Notes: generated by a model from the letters alone, not told the origin. 64,000 bases of DNA from Christiangramia fulva (GCF_003024155.1 NZ_CP028136.1:2790001-2854000); one strand, 5' to 3'; shown: positions 15,618-24,824, numbered from the stretch's first letter. Translations and numbers: made by a program.

Positions 15618-16446
15618 GGCTATTACAGATACTATTGAATTCACTGAGGATCCTTCTTTTCCTTTTTTCCGAAATTCCCAGATGTTCAAGTAAATATTCG
15701 TTTTTTAACAACTGACTCGCCAATACGATTCCCCTTTCCAGCATAAACTGCTTTTCTTCCAAAGAAAGTAGTGTTGAAATGGTCACAGGATAAAGCTTCA
15801 GGTCATCTATGCGCTTTTTAAGGCTCATTTTTTCCGGATAATTCCAGCTTAAAAGGTATAATCCCATGCAGCGTCCATATTGAAGGGCATCTTCAGTAAA
15901 CCTGGTATTGGTGACAACCCATCCCTGACCTTCGGCTTTTCCATTCTTTTTCCCGGCAGCGTGTATATCCTGAAACCGGGAATAAATGTACAGAGGGACC
16001 TTCACATCGCAGTTTTTGCCTTCCTCACTGTGGAATTTGCATTCTGCCAAATACCTTTTTCCAGCTTTAAAAGCCACTACATCAACCTCGTGAGTGACGC
16101 AATTACCTTCAAGCAGTTGGTCTATTTTCACCTCGAAACCTTCTCTTTTCATTATTTCCCCAATGAACTTTTCAAAAGGAAATCCTGTAGGGCCTAATTC
16201 ATAAATGGCTTTTTTGAGACTGTACCTGGAAGCGTAGGAATCCCCGCATTTTTTCAGCATTGAAAATGCGCGGTTGTAAATTTCTTTGGTAGAAATTCCG
16301 GGATAGAGTTCATCAGATATTTCCCTGAGAACCCTTCCTGCCGTTTTTTCATCGGCCCCGCTTTTCAGAAGGGATCTTTTAAGTTTTGCAGGTGAAAAAA
16401 TTGCTTTTTCTCCTGAAGATTTTATGACTTCCCGACTCCTGTTCAT
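15604..16446 (-). CDS. ATP-cone domain fused to PD-(D/E)XK (Mrr-like) nuclease domain
   Basis: 280 residues. Residues 1-90 match the ATP-cone, a regulatory nucleotide-binding module best known from ribonucleotide reductase and NrdR. Residues about 100-200 look like a restriction-endonuclease-fold core: FEKFIGEIMKREGFE, then HEVDVVAFKAGKRYLAECKFH, giving D...ExK catalytic residues. The C-terminal 80 residues are helical. A nucleotide-gated nuclease is inferred. The overlap with the beta-CASP gene points to a two-nuclease module, perhaps for RNA or DNA processing under stress; the substrate is unknown. Confidence 0.85.
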   Translation of the reverse strand: MNRSREVIKSSGEKAIFSPAKLKRSLLKSGADEKTAGRVLREISDELYPGISTKEIYNRAFSMLKKCGDSYASRYSLKKAIYELGPTGFPFEKFIGEIMKREGFEVKIDQLLEGNCVTHEVDVVAFKAGKRYLAECKFHSEEGKNCDVKVPLYIYSRFQDIHAAGKKNGKAEGQGWVVTNTRFTEDALQYGRCMGLYLLSWNYPEKMSLKKRIDDLKLYPVTISTLLSLEEKQFMLERGIVLASQLLKNEYLLEHLGISEKRKRRILSEFNSICNSHEKA

Positions 16447-16576
16447 TGCAAATGATTAAGTAGCTGAAGTTACGGAAAGAATCTTCAGAAGATTATGACC
16501 TTCATCATAATAGCAAAAGATAAAAAAAGCAGTTTTCTAAATAAAAATATTGGTCCTTCTGAATTTATCTCAAAAG

Positions 16577-17050
16577 CTAATTTTTATTTTTTTTCCTTGC
16601 GGTTTTCACCTCTGCCGCGCTCACCGCCGAAGCATCATTTCCAAAATTGCTTCGAACATAGGTAAGAACATCGGCAATTTGCTGGTCACTTAGATAATCA
16701 AAAGAAGGCATATTATTGGAATAGGTTTTTCCTTTTATTTCAAGACCTTCTGAAGATCCGTTCAGAAGAATTCCAATCAGCCGGTCCTTTTCACCCAAAA
16801 CATATTCGGTTTGTTTTAGCGGCGGATTCAAATTTGGAACACCGCTGCCATTCGCCTGGTGACAGGTTACGCAATATTGGGTAAAAATCGCTTTTCCTTC
16901 TTCCTGCGCGGCATTATCACGGGGAGCAGCCGATTTTTCTTCTGCCATGGCCTTATCCATTTCATCAACAGAAGTCTGCTTTTTTTCTGAATTTTTGCAA
17001 GACACGATCCCGGCTACTGAAAAAATAAAAACAAAAATGATTTTTTTCAT
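16577..17050 (-). CDS. Lipoprotein cytochrome c
   Basis: 157 residues. A lipobox (SVAGIVSC, Cys18) indicates outer- or inner-membrane anchoring. The haem motif CVTCH is at 60-64 and a likely axial Met at 114 (NNMPSF), so this is a mono-haem class I cytochrome c. It begins 10 bases after the sorbosone dehydrogenase stop, so the pair is an operon, and the cytochrome is the likely electron acceptor for that enzyme. Confidence 0.92.
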   Translation of the reverse strand: MKKIIFVFIFSVAGIVSCKNSEKKQTSVDEMDKAMAEEKSAAPRDNAAQEEGKAIFTQYCVTCHQANGSGVPNLNPPLKQTEYVLGEKDRLIGILLNGSSEGLEIKGKTYSNNMPSFDYLSDQQIADVLTYVRSNFGNDASAVSAAEVKTARKKNKN

Positions 17051-17060
17051 AGACTAAAGT

Positions 17061-18371
17061 TTAATGAGTGATCCTGAAAACAGTTCCACTGGCGTCATCT
17101 GAAACATATAAAGCTCCATCGGGTCCCTGTGCAAGGCCTACCGGACGGTGTTTGGCATCGCCTGGAGATTCTATCTTTTCGGTTCCGGCAAATCCGTCTG
17201 CAAAGATTTCCCAGTCGCCTGAAGGTTTACCATTCTCGAAAGGAACAAATACCACGTAATATCCTTCCTGAGGTTGGGGTGCACGATTCCATGAACCATG
17301 AAACGCGATAAAGGCTCCGTTTTTGTAACGTTCCGGGAACATATCGCCGGTATAGAACAGCAATCCGTCGGGAGCAAGATGTCCGGGAAAGGCCATTACC
17401 GGATCTATATATTCGTCACTGCCTTCTTTTATTCCATCACCGCCATATTCGGGATTTACAAGCTTTTTATTTTTTTGCTGATCATAATAAATATAAGGCC
17501 AGCCGGCGTTATCACCTTCATCTATGGCATACATGGTTTCGGCCGGAAGTACAGCTGATTCTTCTTCGGTGTATAGATCAGGAAATAATCCGTGCAACTG
17601 ATCGCGACCATGCTGCATTACGAATAACTGGTTGGCTTTTGAATTCCAGTCAAGGCCTACCACGTTTCGAAGTCCGGTGGCATACCTGGAATTCCCGTCA
17701 TAGGTTTGCTTAAGCTTATCTGCTTCAAATCTCCAAATTCCACCGGCGGAATCAAGAATAGGGCAGGGGCGTCTTCCGGGAGAACCTTTCGTTCTGTCCT
17801 TCACCTGGCAGGCATTGGAATACGCGCCAATATTCACATAAATATGGCCACTTTCGTCCAGTGTGATCGACTTGGAATTGTGTTGTCTGCGATCAATTAG
17901 GCCATAAACCACGGTATCAGGTTTTTCCCTGTTTACAGGAAGACCGCTTTCATTCAGGTCATATCTGAAAATTGCAGAATTAGAGGTAGCATAAAGTTTG
18001 TTATTTTTAATTGCTATTCCCGTACCTCCGTAATCTCCGAAAGTTTCTTTTGAATCTGATTTTCCATCTTTGTCCTTATCGGTAAGGATCACTATCCCGC
18101 CGTCATCGGCATCTGCGAGTTTTACAAAAACATCTCCATTCGAATTTACCGCCAGGTGCCTGGCCTGGCCAAGATCATCGGCAAAAACGGTTGCTCCAAA
18201 ACCTTCAGGTAACTTGAGGTCGGTTTCATTCTTTACAGCAACGGGGGAGTCATTTCCCGTATTCTCTGCTTTTGCCTGTTCTTTTGGATTATTATTGCAG
18301 GCAGTAAATATGACCAGCAAAACTGCTGAAAGAACAGCATTTGTAAAATTTTTGGTTTGAAAGAAAATCAT
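17061..18371 (-). CDS. PQQ-dependent sugar dehydrogenase, sorbosone/glucose dehydrogenase type (lipoprotein)
   Basis: 436 residues with a lipobox (IFTAC, Cys25). The body has the six-bladed beta-propeller pattern of the GSDH/sorbosone dehydrogenase family: LPEGFGATVFADDLGQARHL, VGLDWNSKANQLFVMQHGRD, DNAGWPYIYYD and RPVGLAQGPDGALYVSDD. Such enzymes oxidise aldoses or related compounds in the periplasm with PQQ; the substrate is not predictable. It is the first gene of a two-gene operon with the cytochrome c. Confidence 0.9.
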   Translation of the reverse strand: MIFFQTKNFTNAVLSAVLLVIFTACNNNPKEQAKAENTGNDSPVAVKNETDLKLPEGFGATVFADDLGQARHLAVNSNGDVFVKLADADDGGIVILTDKDKDGKSDSKETFGDYGGTGIAIKNNKLYATSNSAIFRYDLNESGLPVNREKPDTVVYGLIDRRQHNSKSITLDESGHIYVNIGAYSNACQVKDRTKGSPGRRPCPILDSAGGIWRFEADKLKQTYDGNSRYATGLRNVVGLDWNSKANQLFVMQHGRDQLHGLFPDLYTEEESAVLPAETMYAIDEGDNAGWPYIYYDQQKNKKLVNPEYGGDGIKEGSDEYIDPVMAFPGHLAPDGLLFYTGDMFPERYKNGAFIAFHGSWNRAPQPQEGYYVVFVPFENGKPSGDWEIFADGFAGTEKIESPGDAKHRPVGLAQGPDGALYVSDDASGTVFRITH

Positions 18372-18520
18372 AGAATTATAAGTATTTTATAGTTGGTTTT
18401 TTCCAAATTTCCTTTTAAAAATGGAAATTATACGGAAAGATACTCAAGTTTGCAAAAACATATAAATCCACCTATTATTTTTGCTTATTTTAAGATTTGT
18501 TCTGCAAATGATGAACTGTC
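18372..18520. promoter_or_regulatory. Upstream region of the sugar dehydrogenase operon with an inverted repeat
   Basis: The arms AATTTCC (18407-18413) and GGAAATT (18424-18430) form a 7-bp inverted repeat about 40-60 bases upstream of the dehydrogenase start. It could be an operator. No regulator gene is adjacent. Confidence 0.3.
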
Positions 18521-20377
18521 TTATTTATCATATTTTTCTTCCATTTCTTTATAATACTCCTGCAGAATATAGAAAGCCAGCTTTTTTTCTCCCTCATTAC
18601 TTATCAAACCTTTGCGGTTCCAGCCTTCCTGATAGACCGGATGATTTCTTCGGGGTGATCTGAAATCGGCAAGGATCCATGGAGACATTCCCGTATAATT
18701 ATCGGGCATACGTTTCATCATATCAATGGTTTCTTCAAAATACCACTGCTGATATTCCTCACTCCATCGCGTTCGTTTGTCGGCGTGAAATCCTGCTTTG
18801 GCGCCTGCACCGGTTTCACTAAAGAACAGGGGTTTGTCATAGGCCGTTTTCCATTTCGCCGATTGCGCCGCGTCGGGTAGGCCACCATACCAGCCAAGAT
18901 ATTCATTAACCGCAATGATATCGGTATATTTTCCAAGCGGATCATCAATATAATTCACGCCTTCATTGTAATTTACTTCTAAAGCCGCGGCCATTAATCG
19001 GCTGCCATCCATTTCTTTTCCTGTTTCTATCAATTCTTTCATAAATGCAGTTCTCGAAGGGCTTACAGGGGTTTCATTTCCCACTGACCATATGATCACA
19101 GATGCTTTGTTGCGGTCCCTTATGATCATTTCTTTTAGCTGTTTTTTAGCTTTTTTCAGAACCTCTTCATTTTTGAAATCTATTGTCCAGTAAACGGGAA
19201 TCTCAGACCATACCAGCATTCCAAGGGAATCGGCTGTACGCGTCATGTACTCGTTGTGCGGATAATGCGCCAGTCTTACCATGTTGGCGTTAAGTTGCTG
19301 AGCCCATCCAAAAAGTTGTTCAGCATCTGCTTTGCTGTTAGCTCTCCTGGATTCCTGTGGAATTTCCTCGTGAATACTTATTCCACGCAAAAAGATCTTT
19401 TTTCCGTTTAGCAAAATATCGTCTCCTGAAGTTTCAATTTTTCGGAAACCTATTTTATCCTCAAGAACAGAGTCGTCGAGCTTCAATTTTACCTTATAGA
19501 GTTTAGGGTTTTCCGGAGACCAGAGCTTAAGATTTTTCAGCTGAAATGAGAAATGAACACTATCAGCTTCTGGATGTAACTTTTTCCTGAAATTCAGCTC
19601 CGGGATTTCAAGGCTAACTTCGCCAGCTGCTGAATTATTGAGCTTCAGATATCCGTTAACGGTAAATTTTTTCGAAGAGATAGCTTTCAGTATATCCTGA
19701 TCTTTATCAAGTTGGAGGGAATACTGGCTGATGAAATTTTCAGGCAGGACCAGTAATTTCACATCACGGGTTATTCCGCCGTAATTCCACCAGTCGGTAT
19801 TCACAGTAGGGATCTCCTCCGGATGCCTTTTATTATCAACCTTGACAACCAGGAAGTTGTCGTTTTTTTTCAAAATTTCTTTGGGAATTTCAAAATCAAA
19901 AGGAGTGAATCCACCTTTATGGGAGCCTAATTTTTTTCCGTTAAGATAGACGTGAGCTTCATAATTTACGGCTCCGAAATAGAGATAATAATGTTTGTCT
20001 TCGGAAATCTCTGGAAGGTCAAAATTTCTCTGATACCAAACCGTCCCTTCGTAATAGGTGAAAATAGAGTCCTGGGAATTCCAATCACCGGGAACTTTTA
20101 AGGTAGGCGCATTTTTATACTGATGTTCCCGCCTTTGAGAAGGATCGGTTATTACAGGTTTATTCCAGTAAGCTTCTGGATCATTTTCATTTCTTTCCTG
20201 CCAACGGTAATCATAAAAGCCATTTTCATAAGGATCAATAAGATAGTGCCATTGGCCATTCAGGGAAATATGTTCCCGATTTTCGGTATTGATAATCAGG
20301 TTTTTTTGAGAAAAAACATTGGCTGTAAGTAGGAAAAGGATATAAAAAAGGGATATTCTTGTGAAATAATTATACAT
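18521..20377 (-). CDS. Glycoside hydrolase family 2 protein (beta-glucuronidase/galactosidase type), secreted
   Basis: 618 residues with an N-terminal signal peptide (about 1-23, ending NVFSQ). The family 2 layout is present: a jelly-roll sugar-binding domain, an Ig-like domain and a C-terminal TIM barrel. The acid/base Glu435 lies in WSVGNET and the nucleophile Glu521 in FFSETGAG. RLAHYPHNEYM is the usual GH2 barrel motif. It likely removes beta-linked glucuronosyl or galactosyl residues from polysaccharide in the periplasm. No SusCD pair is beside it, so it is not part of a classical utilisation locus here. Confidence 0.92.
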   Translation of the reverse strand: MYNYFTRISLFYILFLLTANVFSQKNLIINTENREHISLNGQWHYLIDPYENGFYDYRWQERNENDPEAYWNKPVITDPSQRREHQYKNAPTLKVPGDWNSQDSIFTYYEGTVWYQRNFDLPEISEDKHYYLYFGAVNYEAHVYLNGKKLGSHKGGFTPFDFEIPKEILKKNDNFLVVKVDNKRHPEEIPTVNTDWWNYGGITRDVKLLVLPENFISQYSLQLDKDQDILKAISSKKFTVNGYLKLNNSAAGEVSLEIPELNFRKKLHPEADSVHFSFQLKNLKLWSPENPKLYKVKLKLDDSVLEDKIGFRKIETSGDDILLNGKKIFLRGISIHEEIPQESRRANSKADAEQLFGWAQQLNANMVRLAHYPHNEYMTRTADSLGMLVWSEIPVYWTIDFKNEEVLKKAKKQLKEMIIRDRNKASVIIWSVGNETPVSPSRTAFMKELIETGKEMDGSRLMAAALEVNYNEGVNYIDDPLGKYTDIIAVNEYLGWYGGLPDAAQSAKWKTAYDKPLFFSETGAGAKAGFHADKRTRWSEEYQQWYFEETIDMMKRMPDNYTGMSPWILADFRSPRRNHPVYQEGWNRKGLISNEGEKKLAFYILQEYYKEMEEKYDK

Positions 20378-20431
20378 AGGAATCTATTTGAATTCCTAAA
20401 GTTATAATAAAAATGAATAATCACTTACCGC

Positions 20432-20872
20432 TTAAAGAGATAAACGCTTTTGTTTTTGATGTTTTATCGCTGTGGTGATGGTGCGGAAAATTTCCTTTTT
20501 AAGAGCCTGGTTTTTGCTGTCGAATTCATGCATTTTAATCATTAACTTCCTGTGGGCATGTTTATAATCCCAATCTTCCTCATGGGTAACTTTATCAAAT
20601 AAAATCCTTAATCCGTTCCTGTGCAGGTTGACCTGGCGCAAAAGTGAAATTGCTTCTTTTTTAAGATGATCAAGTTGCTCTATAAGTTTTTCTGCTTTGG
20701 CAGTGAGATCGGAGTCCATGATCAAAAAAACTTTTTCTTTAAGCATTCGGGTAAGGAACTCCTGTTCTTTGGAAATAAAATTCAGCCTTGAGCACCACAT
20801 TACTGAATATTTATGCATGATTTCGGGCCTTTCCCAGCCGTAGCAGTTAGAAATCTTTGTTCTCATCTCCAT
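20432..20872 (-). CDS. Conserved helical protein of unknown function (paralogue of 9423-9869)
   Basis: 146 residues, helical and basic at the C-terminus, with no export signal. Its order of segments matches the protein at 9423-9869, including an early aromatic/Trp segment, a central helix with repeated Leu/Glu, and HRKLMIKMHEFDSKNQALKK near the end. No known domain is recognised. It stands between the GH2 gene and a secreted protein gene, without close spacing to either. Confidence 0.65.
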   Translation of the reverse strand: MEMRTKISNCYGWERPEIMHKYSVMWCSRLNFISKEQEFLTRMLKEKVFLIMDSDLTAKAEKLIEQLDHLKKEAISLLRQVNLHRNGLRILFDKVTHEEDWDYKHAHRKLMIKMHEFDSKNQALKKEIFRTITTAIKHQKQKRLSL

Positions 20873-20992
20873 TTTTATTAAAAATTAAACACAAAATATT
20901 AAAGCAACTTTACGTTGAGATGGGGCAAACTGCCTGCAACTTTTTAATCAGGATGCGGCATTACAATTTGGACTCTTCTGAAAGTAGGTAAT

Positions 20993-21028
20993 AAAAAATC
21001 CTCTTTTAAGATAACCATAAAAGAGGAT
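20993..21028 (-). terminator. Rho-independent terminator after the secreted protein gene
   Basis: The arms 20998-21008 and 21018-21028 (ATCCTCTTTTA / TAAAAGAGGAT) are perfect 11-bp complements with a 9-base loop. On the minus strand a T run follows directly. It serves the gene ending at 21093. Confidence 0.75.
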
Positions 21029-21092
21029 AAAAAGTATGACGAAAATCAATTATAATCAGAAATGATAATAATTGTTTCAATAGAATTAAAAG

Positions 21093-21683
21093 TTACTCAT
21101 TTTTAGGAGGAGTGATCATAATATGCGCCCGATAAGTGCCTGGTTCCATAAGCCATGGCATCCCGGGAACATCAGGTTTATCTGCCAGCCCTGTAGATTC
21201 GACGGTTGCATATGGCATATAGATCACATACCGAAAATTGCCATTTTTTAAGGCTCCTGTTGCAGGATCGTAATCTTCTTCATCACCGCTAAAAATATAG
21301 AGTGTACTGGGAGTATCGGGCATTTTTAATTTACCTGCTTCAACTTCCTTTTTTCTGATTTCCCTCTTTTCCAGCTCAGATTTTCCTTCGGCTATAAGTT
21401 CTCTTCCGCGGGCCATAAAAGGCTCTAGTTTATTTGAATAACAGGCGACACTTATTCCATCCTTATCAGGATCATCAGCGAGGCAGATCATATTATTGCT
21501 TCCTTCCCTCAATACCACCATTTTTCCTTCCTGATCATATCCATAAACTTTGGCACCCTCCCTTTTATCTTCGGGAGCAGCAAGAATAGCGGTGTTTATC
21601 TGACTTTCGGGAGAAGGAATTTTCTTTTGTGCACTGGCAGGGACGGCTAGCAGAAAAAACAAAAGGTAAAAGATGTATTTCAT
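21093..21683 (-). CDS. Exported protein of unknown function
   Basis: 196 residues with a clear signal peptide (about 1-19, MKYIFYLLFFLLAVPASAQ). The mature part contains GYDQEGKMVVLREGSNNMICLADDP, a spaced acidic segment and a C-terminal MPYATVESTGLADKP. No catalytic motif is recognised. It looks like a flavobacterial periplasmic protein of unknown role, transcribed alone with its own terminator. Confidence 0.75.
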   Translation of the reverse strand: MKYIFYLLFFLLAVPASAQKKIPSPESQINTAILAAPEDKREGAKVYGYDQEGKMVVLREGSNNMICLADDPDKDGISVACYSNKLEPFMARGRELIAEGKSELEKREIRKKEVEAGKLKMPDTPSTLYIFSGDEEDYDPATGALKNGNFRYVIYMPYATVESTGLADKPDVPGMPWLMEPGTYRAHIMITPPKNE

Positions 21684-21793
21684 AATGTTGTTTTTATGTA
21701 GTTGTTTTTTAAAGATACGAATTATTGGAAATTAATTGCTTACCGGTCTTTTTTTATCTAAAAAAGGGCATAAACTGATTTTGATCATATTTT

Positions 21794-21809
21794 AGGACAA
21801 AAATGTCCT
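21794..21809. promoter_or_regulatory. Perfect palindrome upstream of the globin operon
   Basis: AGGACA-AAAA-TGTCCT is a perfect 6+4+6 inverted repeat, 34 bases before the ATG of the membrane-protein/globin pair. Its shape suits a dimeric regulator, such as an Rrf2 or Crp/Fnr type that senses NO or redox state. The regulator is not identified. Confidence 0.5.
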
Positions 21810-21842
21810 TTATTTTAGCATCGAAATTAAAAAACAAGCCTT

Positions 21843-22124
21843 ATGAATTTTTATGAGAAATCTTTATCTGACTTTAAAGAGAATTTTTATGCAGGAGCAA
21901 CAACGGGAATTTTAGTTTCCAGCTGTATAGGATCTATTGCTGCCATGCTAATTCTTATGAATGGCCACACCTTGATAAATATGATAGAACTTTCTTTGGT
22001 GGTGATTGTCGCGATGTGGTTCAATGCATCTGTTCTTGCGCAGATGAAACCAAAATTTGTATTTAATTCTTTTATAATAAGCATCCTTGTTAGCACTGCC
22101 TTTATTATCTTGAATCTTTTTTAA
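21843..22124 (+). CDS. Small membrane protein in globin operon
   Basis: 93 residues with about three hydrophobic segments (roughly 21-38, 47-61 and 71-92). No family is recognised. The truncated globin gene starts five bases after its stop, so the two are cotranscribed; a link to NO or oxygen response is inferred from that context and from the palindrome upstream. Confidence 0.75.
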   Translation: MNFYEKSLSDFKENFYAGATTGILVSSCIGSIAAMLILMNGHTLINMIELSLVVIVAMWFNASVLAQMKPKFVFNSFIISILVSTAFIILNLF

Positions 22125-22129
22125 AAGGA

Positions 22130-22516
22130 ATGAAGCAGGACATAAAAACAAGAGAGGATGTTTATTTAATGGTTTCAGAATTCTATAAAAAAGTTCGTGT
22201 AAACGAAGAAATAGGTTTTTTCTTTAATAACAGTATTAACGATTGGGATCATCATTTTGAAAAACTAACAGATTTTTGGGAAAGCAACCTGTTCTTTAAA
22301 GGGAGCTATATGGGTAACCCTGTAAAAGCTCATAATAAAGTGGATGAGCAAAACCAGAATGCCATTAGTGAATATCATTTTGGTATCTGGCTTAATTTAT
22401 GGTTTGAAACTATTGATTCCCTTTTTGAAGGAGAACTGGCGCAGCGTGCGAAGAATAATGCGCGAAAAATGTCTACCCATCTTTTTCTGAAAATATATCA
22501 AAACAGGCTCAGATAA
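22130..22516 (+). CDS. Group III truncated hemoglobin
   Basis: 128 residues, the normal size. The pattern IGFFFNNSINDWDHHFEKLTDFW, then a loop and AHNKVDEQ, and the HFGIWLNLWFETID segment with His83 as probable proximal haem ligand, fits group III truncated globins. These cytoplasmic haem proteins are linked to NO detoxification or peroxide chemistry. It is the second gene of a pair with a palindromic site in front. Confidence 0.88.
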   Translation: MKQDIKTREDVYLMVSEFYKKVRVNEEIGFFFNNSINDWDHHFEKLTDFWESNLFFKGSYMGNPVKAHNKVDEQNQNAISEYHFGIWLNLWFETIDSLFEGELAQRAKNNARKMSTHLFLKIYQNRLR

Positions 22517-22532
22517 AAAGGCTGTTGAACGA

Positions 22533-23321
22533 TTAGCTTTCCTGGGCCTGCTGTTTTTCTTTTCGCTCTTCCCGATCTTCTTCTTCCCAGAGAATACTCT
22601 GTTCTTTCACGGCATCGTCGTGACTCTGGTTGCCGCTGTAACCTTCCATTCTTTCATCTAAAGATTCTAAAAGCGCGGCGCGGCCATAAAGCAAAATGGT
22701 ATCGCCGGTTTTTATTTGCGTGTTTCCTCTTGGAGCACCAATGAATTTTCCGTTTTCCCTGCTAATCCCCAGAACAAGTATGCCTTCTTCTGGCAATTTC
22801 GCTTCCTGCAGGGTTTTATTGTTTAGCCAGTCATGGTTTTCCACAAGAATTTCTGAAACCCGATAATTGTTAGATAAATGCAATAAACTGGAATAATCGC
22901 GAACGTCGAGATTGGTGTATTTCTTCAGAGCCCAGTCTATAAGAATAGCAAGTTTTTTCTCTATAAAACTACTGCGGGATAAAATCCATAGACCAATAAG
23001 GCCCCCAATAAGCAAAAGGGTTTCCCAGGAAAAAATACCTGAAGTTCCCACCGAAATAAAACTTAAGACCAGCGATGAAATTGTTGAAATAATTCCAATA
23101 TTACCAAGGAAAATAAGCCACATCAGTATTTTTCTTCTAACGGGATGATTAACCACCTGCTCAGATTCCCTGGTAGTGAATCCCGTTCCTGTAAAGGCAG
23201 ATCTTGCCTGCAGGTTTGCAGATTCTTTTGACAGGCCAGTATGAACAAGTGCAATTGCTCCAATGCGGGTAATAAGCAGGGAGAGCAAAATGATGGATAA
23301 CAAAGAAATAATCCCGATCAT
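22533..23321 (-). CDS. Membrane protein with C-terminal TrkA-C (RCK-C) domain
   Basis: 262 residues. Three or four membrane segments fill residues 1-125, with a conserved cytoplasmic loop SANLQARSAFTGTGFTT between the first two. Residues about 150-225 form a TrkA-C domain (LPEEGILVLGISRENGKF, IKTGDTILLYG), which binds ligands in K+ and anion transporters. The last 35 residues are charged. It is probably a transport-related regulator; the substrate is unknown. Confidence 0.85.
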   Translation of the reverse strand: MIGIISLLSIILLSLLITRIGAIALVHTGLSKESANLQARSAFTGTGFTTRESEQVVNHPVRRKILMWLIFLGNIGIISTISSLVLSFISVGTSGIFSWETLLLIGGLIGLWILSRSSFIEKKLAILIDWALKKYTNLDVRDYSSLLHLSNNYRVSEILVENHDWLNNKTLQEAKLPEEGILVLGISRENGKFIGAPRGNTQIKTGDTILLYGRAALLESLDERMEGYSGNQSHDDAVKEQSILWEEEDREERKEKQQAQES

Positions 23322-23398
23322 ATCTTTTAATTTTCTTGCTTCCCTAAATTAAAAAATAAAACCGGCGGCAGAAAAACTCTTCTATAATAGAAGTTCAA

Positions 23399-24109
23399 TT
23401 ATTTTCTTCTGCCAAATATCCGCAACAGGAAAAGGAACAAATTGATAAAATCCAGGTATAGTCTCAAAGCTCCGAGAATCGCACCTTTTTTCTCGGTTTC
23501 TTCACTTTCAAAACCTTCGTGGTAAATTCTCTTAATTTTTTGGGTATCATATGCTATGAGTCCGATAAAAATAAAAACGCCCAGGTAGGTGATGATCCAG
23601 TATAAAGCTTCACTATTCATAAAAAAATTAGCGATCGAAGCGATAATAATTCCTATTAAAAGCATGAAAGCAATATTGCCAATGCTGGTGAGGTCTTTTT
23701 TAGTATAATATCCATACAGGCTCATAGCTGCAAAGGTTCCTGCACAAATAAAAAAGGTGCCGGCAAGCGACTCTGCCGTATAAATCAGGAAAATTACCGA
23801 AAACGTAAGGCCATTCATCGCGGAATAGACCAGAAAGAGGGCGGTGGCATTGACAGCACTGAGTTTATTAATGGCCCCTGAAAGATATCCTACCAGTAAT
23901 AGTTCGCCAATAAGCAACCCATAAAAAAGTAATTTATTAGACAAGATGGCCATTACCAGTGCTGGAGTATCTGCAACCACATACGCGGTAAGACCGGTAA
24001 TAAGCAATGCCAGGGTCATCCAGTTATAAACCTGATTTACGAAGGTCGAAAGCCCCGCTTTTATATTTTCCCTTCGGATTATTTTTGTTGATTCTAAATT
24101 ATTTTCCAT
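23399..24109 (-). CDS. Bax inhibitor-1/YccA family membrane protein
   Basis: 236 residues with seven predicted membrane segments and the family core VNQVYNWMTLALLITGLTAY and GLIAYDTQKIKRIY. The start chosen is ATG 24109 (MENNLESTK...), because a longer frame to 24205 overlaps the methyltransferase gene and has no family similarity. Members are inner-membrane proteins tied to calcium or stress handling in bacteria. The gene follows the methyltransferase gene on the same strand by 82 bases. Confidence 0.9.
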   Translation of the reverse strand: MENNLESTKIIRRENIKAGLSTFVNQVYNWMTLALLITGLTAYVVADTPALVMAILSNKLLFYGLLIGELLLVGYLSGAINKLSAVNATALFLVYSAMNGLTFSVIFLIYTAESLAGTFFICAGTFAAMSLYGYYTKKDLTSIGNIAFMLLIGIIIASIANFFMNSEALYWIITYLGVFIFIGLIAYDTQKIKRIYHEGFESEETEKKGAILGALRLYLDFINLFLFLLRIFGRRK

Positions 24110-24191
24110 TTGTTGACTTTGGCGGTTAGAGATCAATTTCCTGCTTTTTATGCCGACTAAAATAATAAAAAATAGAAATGCTTTGTAGATT

Positions 24192-24824
24192 TTATTGACG
24201 CGCAATCAGTACAATATCCTGGCCGGAAGAAGGCTGATCTTCAGGCTGCGGAATCATTTCCTCATAAAGTATTTTAAAACCATTCTGCTTCAGAAGATCT
24301 TTGAGATATTCGGCTTCATAATAAAAAATGAACAATTCATCCTCCCCGGAGCTCGATTTCTTCACACCCGAATTGCTATAAGAATCTTCCATAGTGCTTA
24401 AATAAAGGAGCCCGTGTTTATTCAGAATTTTAGATATATCCTTCAATAATTTTTCGGTTTCCTGCCTTGTGAGGTAGGGAAGACAAAAGCCGCAGACTAC
24501 CGCATCAAATTTTTTATCCAGAGTTTCAACTTCCCGAATGTCCATCAGCCGGCAATCGGCAGTGGGATTGTTCTTTTTAGCGATCCTGAGCATCTTTTCG
24601 GCAGCATCTACGCAGGTTATCTCCAGGCCTGGTCTTTGCCTCAGGAAGAATGCACTGATATTACCCGGCCCGCAACCTAAATCCAGCACTTTGGCTTCTG
24701 TAGATAACATTTTAAGCAGCCCTTCCAAAGAGTTCTCATACAGTGAAACATCCATATACTTTTCTTCATAGCTCGAGGCATATTTATTGAAGATATTCAC
24801 TGCATTTTTAAAGTTATCCTTCAT
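24192..24824 (-). CDS. Class I SAM-dependent methyltransferase
   Basis: 210 residues, of the size of small-molecule methyltransferases. Motif I is VLDLGCGPGNISAFF (46-60), followed by the acidic loop ITCVDAAEKML and a LLYLSTMED strand. The fold is clear; the methyl acceptor is unknown. It precedes the Bax-inhibitor gene on the same strand. Confidence 0.88.
   Translation of the reverse strand: MKDNFKNAVNIFNKYASSYEEKYMDVSLYENSLEGLLKMLSTEAKVLDLGCGPGNISAFFLRQRPGLEITCVDAAEKMLRIAKKNNPTADCRLMDIREVETLDKKFDAVVCGFCLPYLTRQETEKLLKDISKILNKHGLLYLSTMEDSYSNSGVKKSSSGEDELFIFYYEAEYLKDLLKQNGFKILYEEMIPQPEDQPSSGQDIVLIARQ

Noticed and set aside
15618..15689. A 24-codon N-terminal extension of the beta-CASP nuclease
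   Set aside because: It lies wholly inside the upstream nuclease gene, and family members start at the LNIQFLGAAG strand.
24110..24205. A 32-codon N-terminal extension of the Bax-inhibitor protein
   Set aside because: It overlaps the methyltransferase gene end and has no similarity to the family start.
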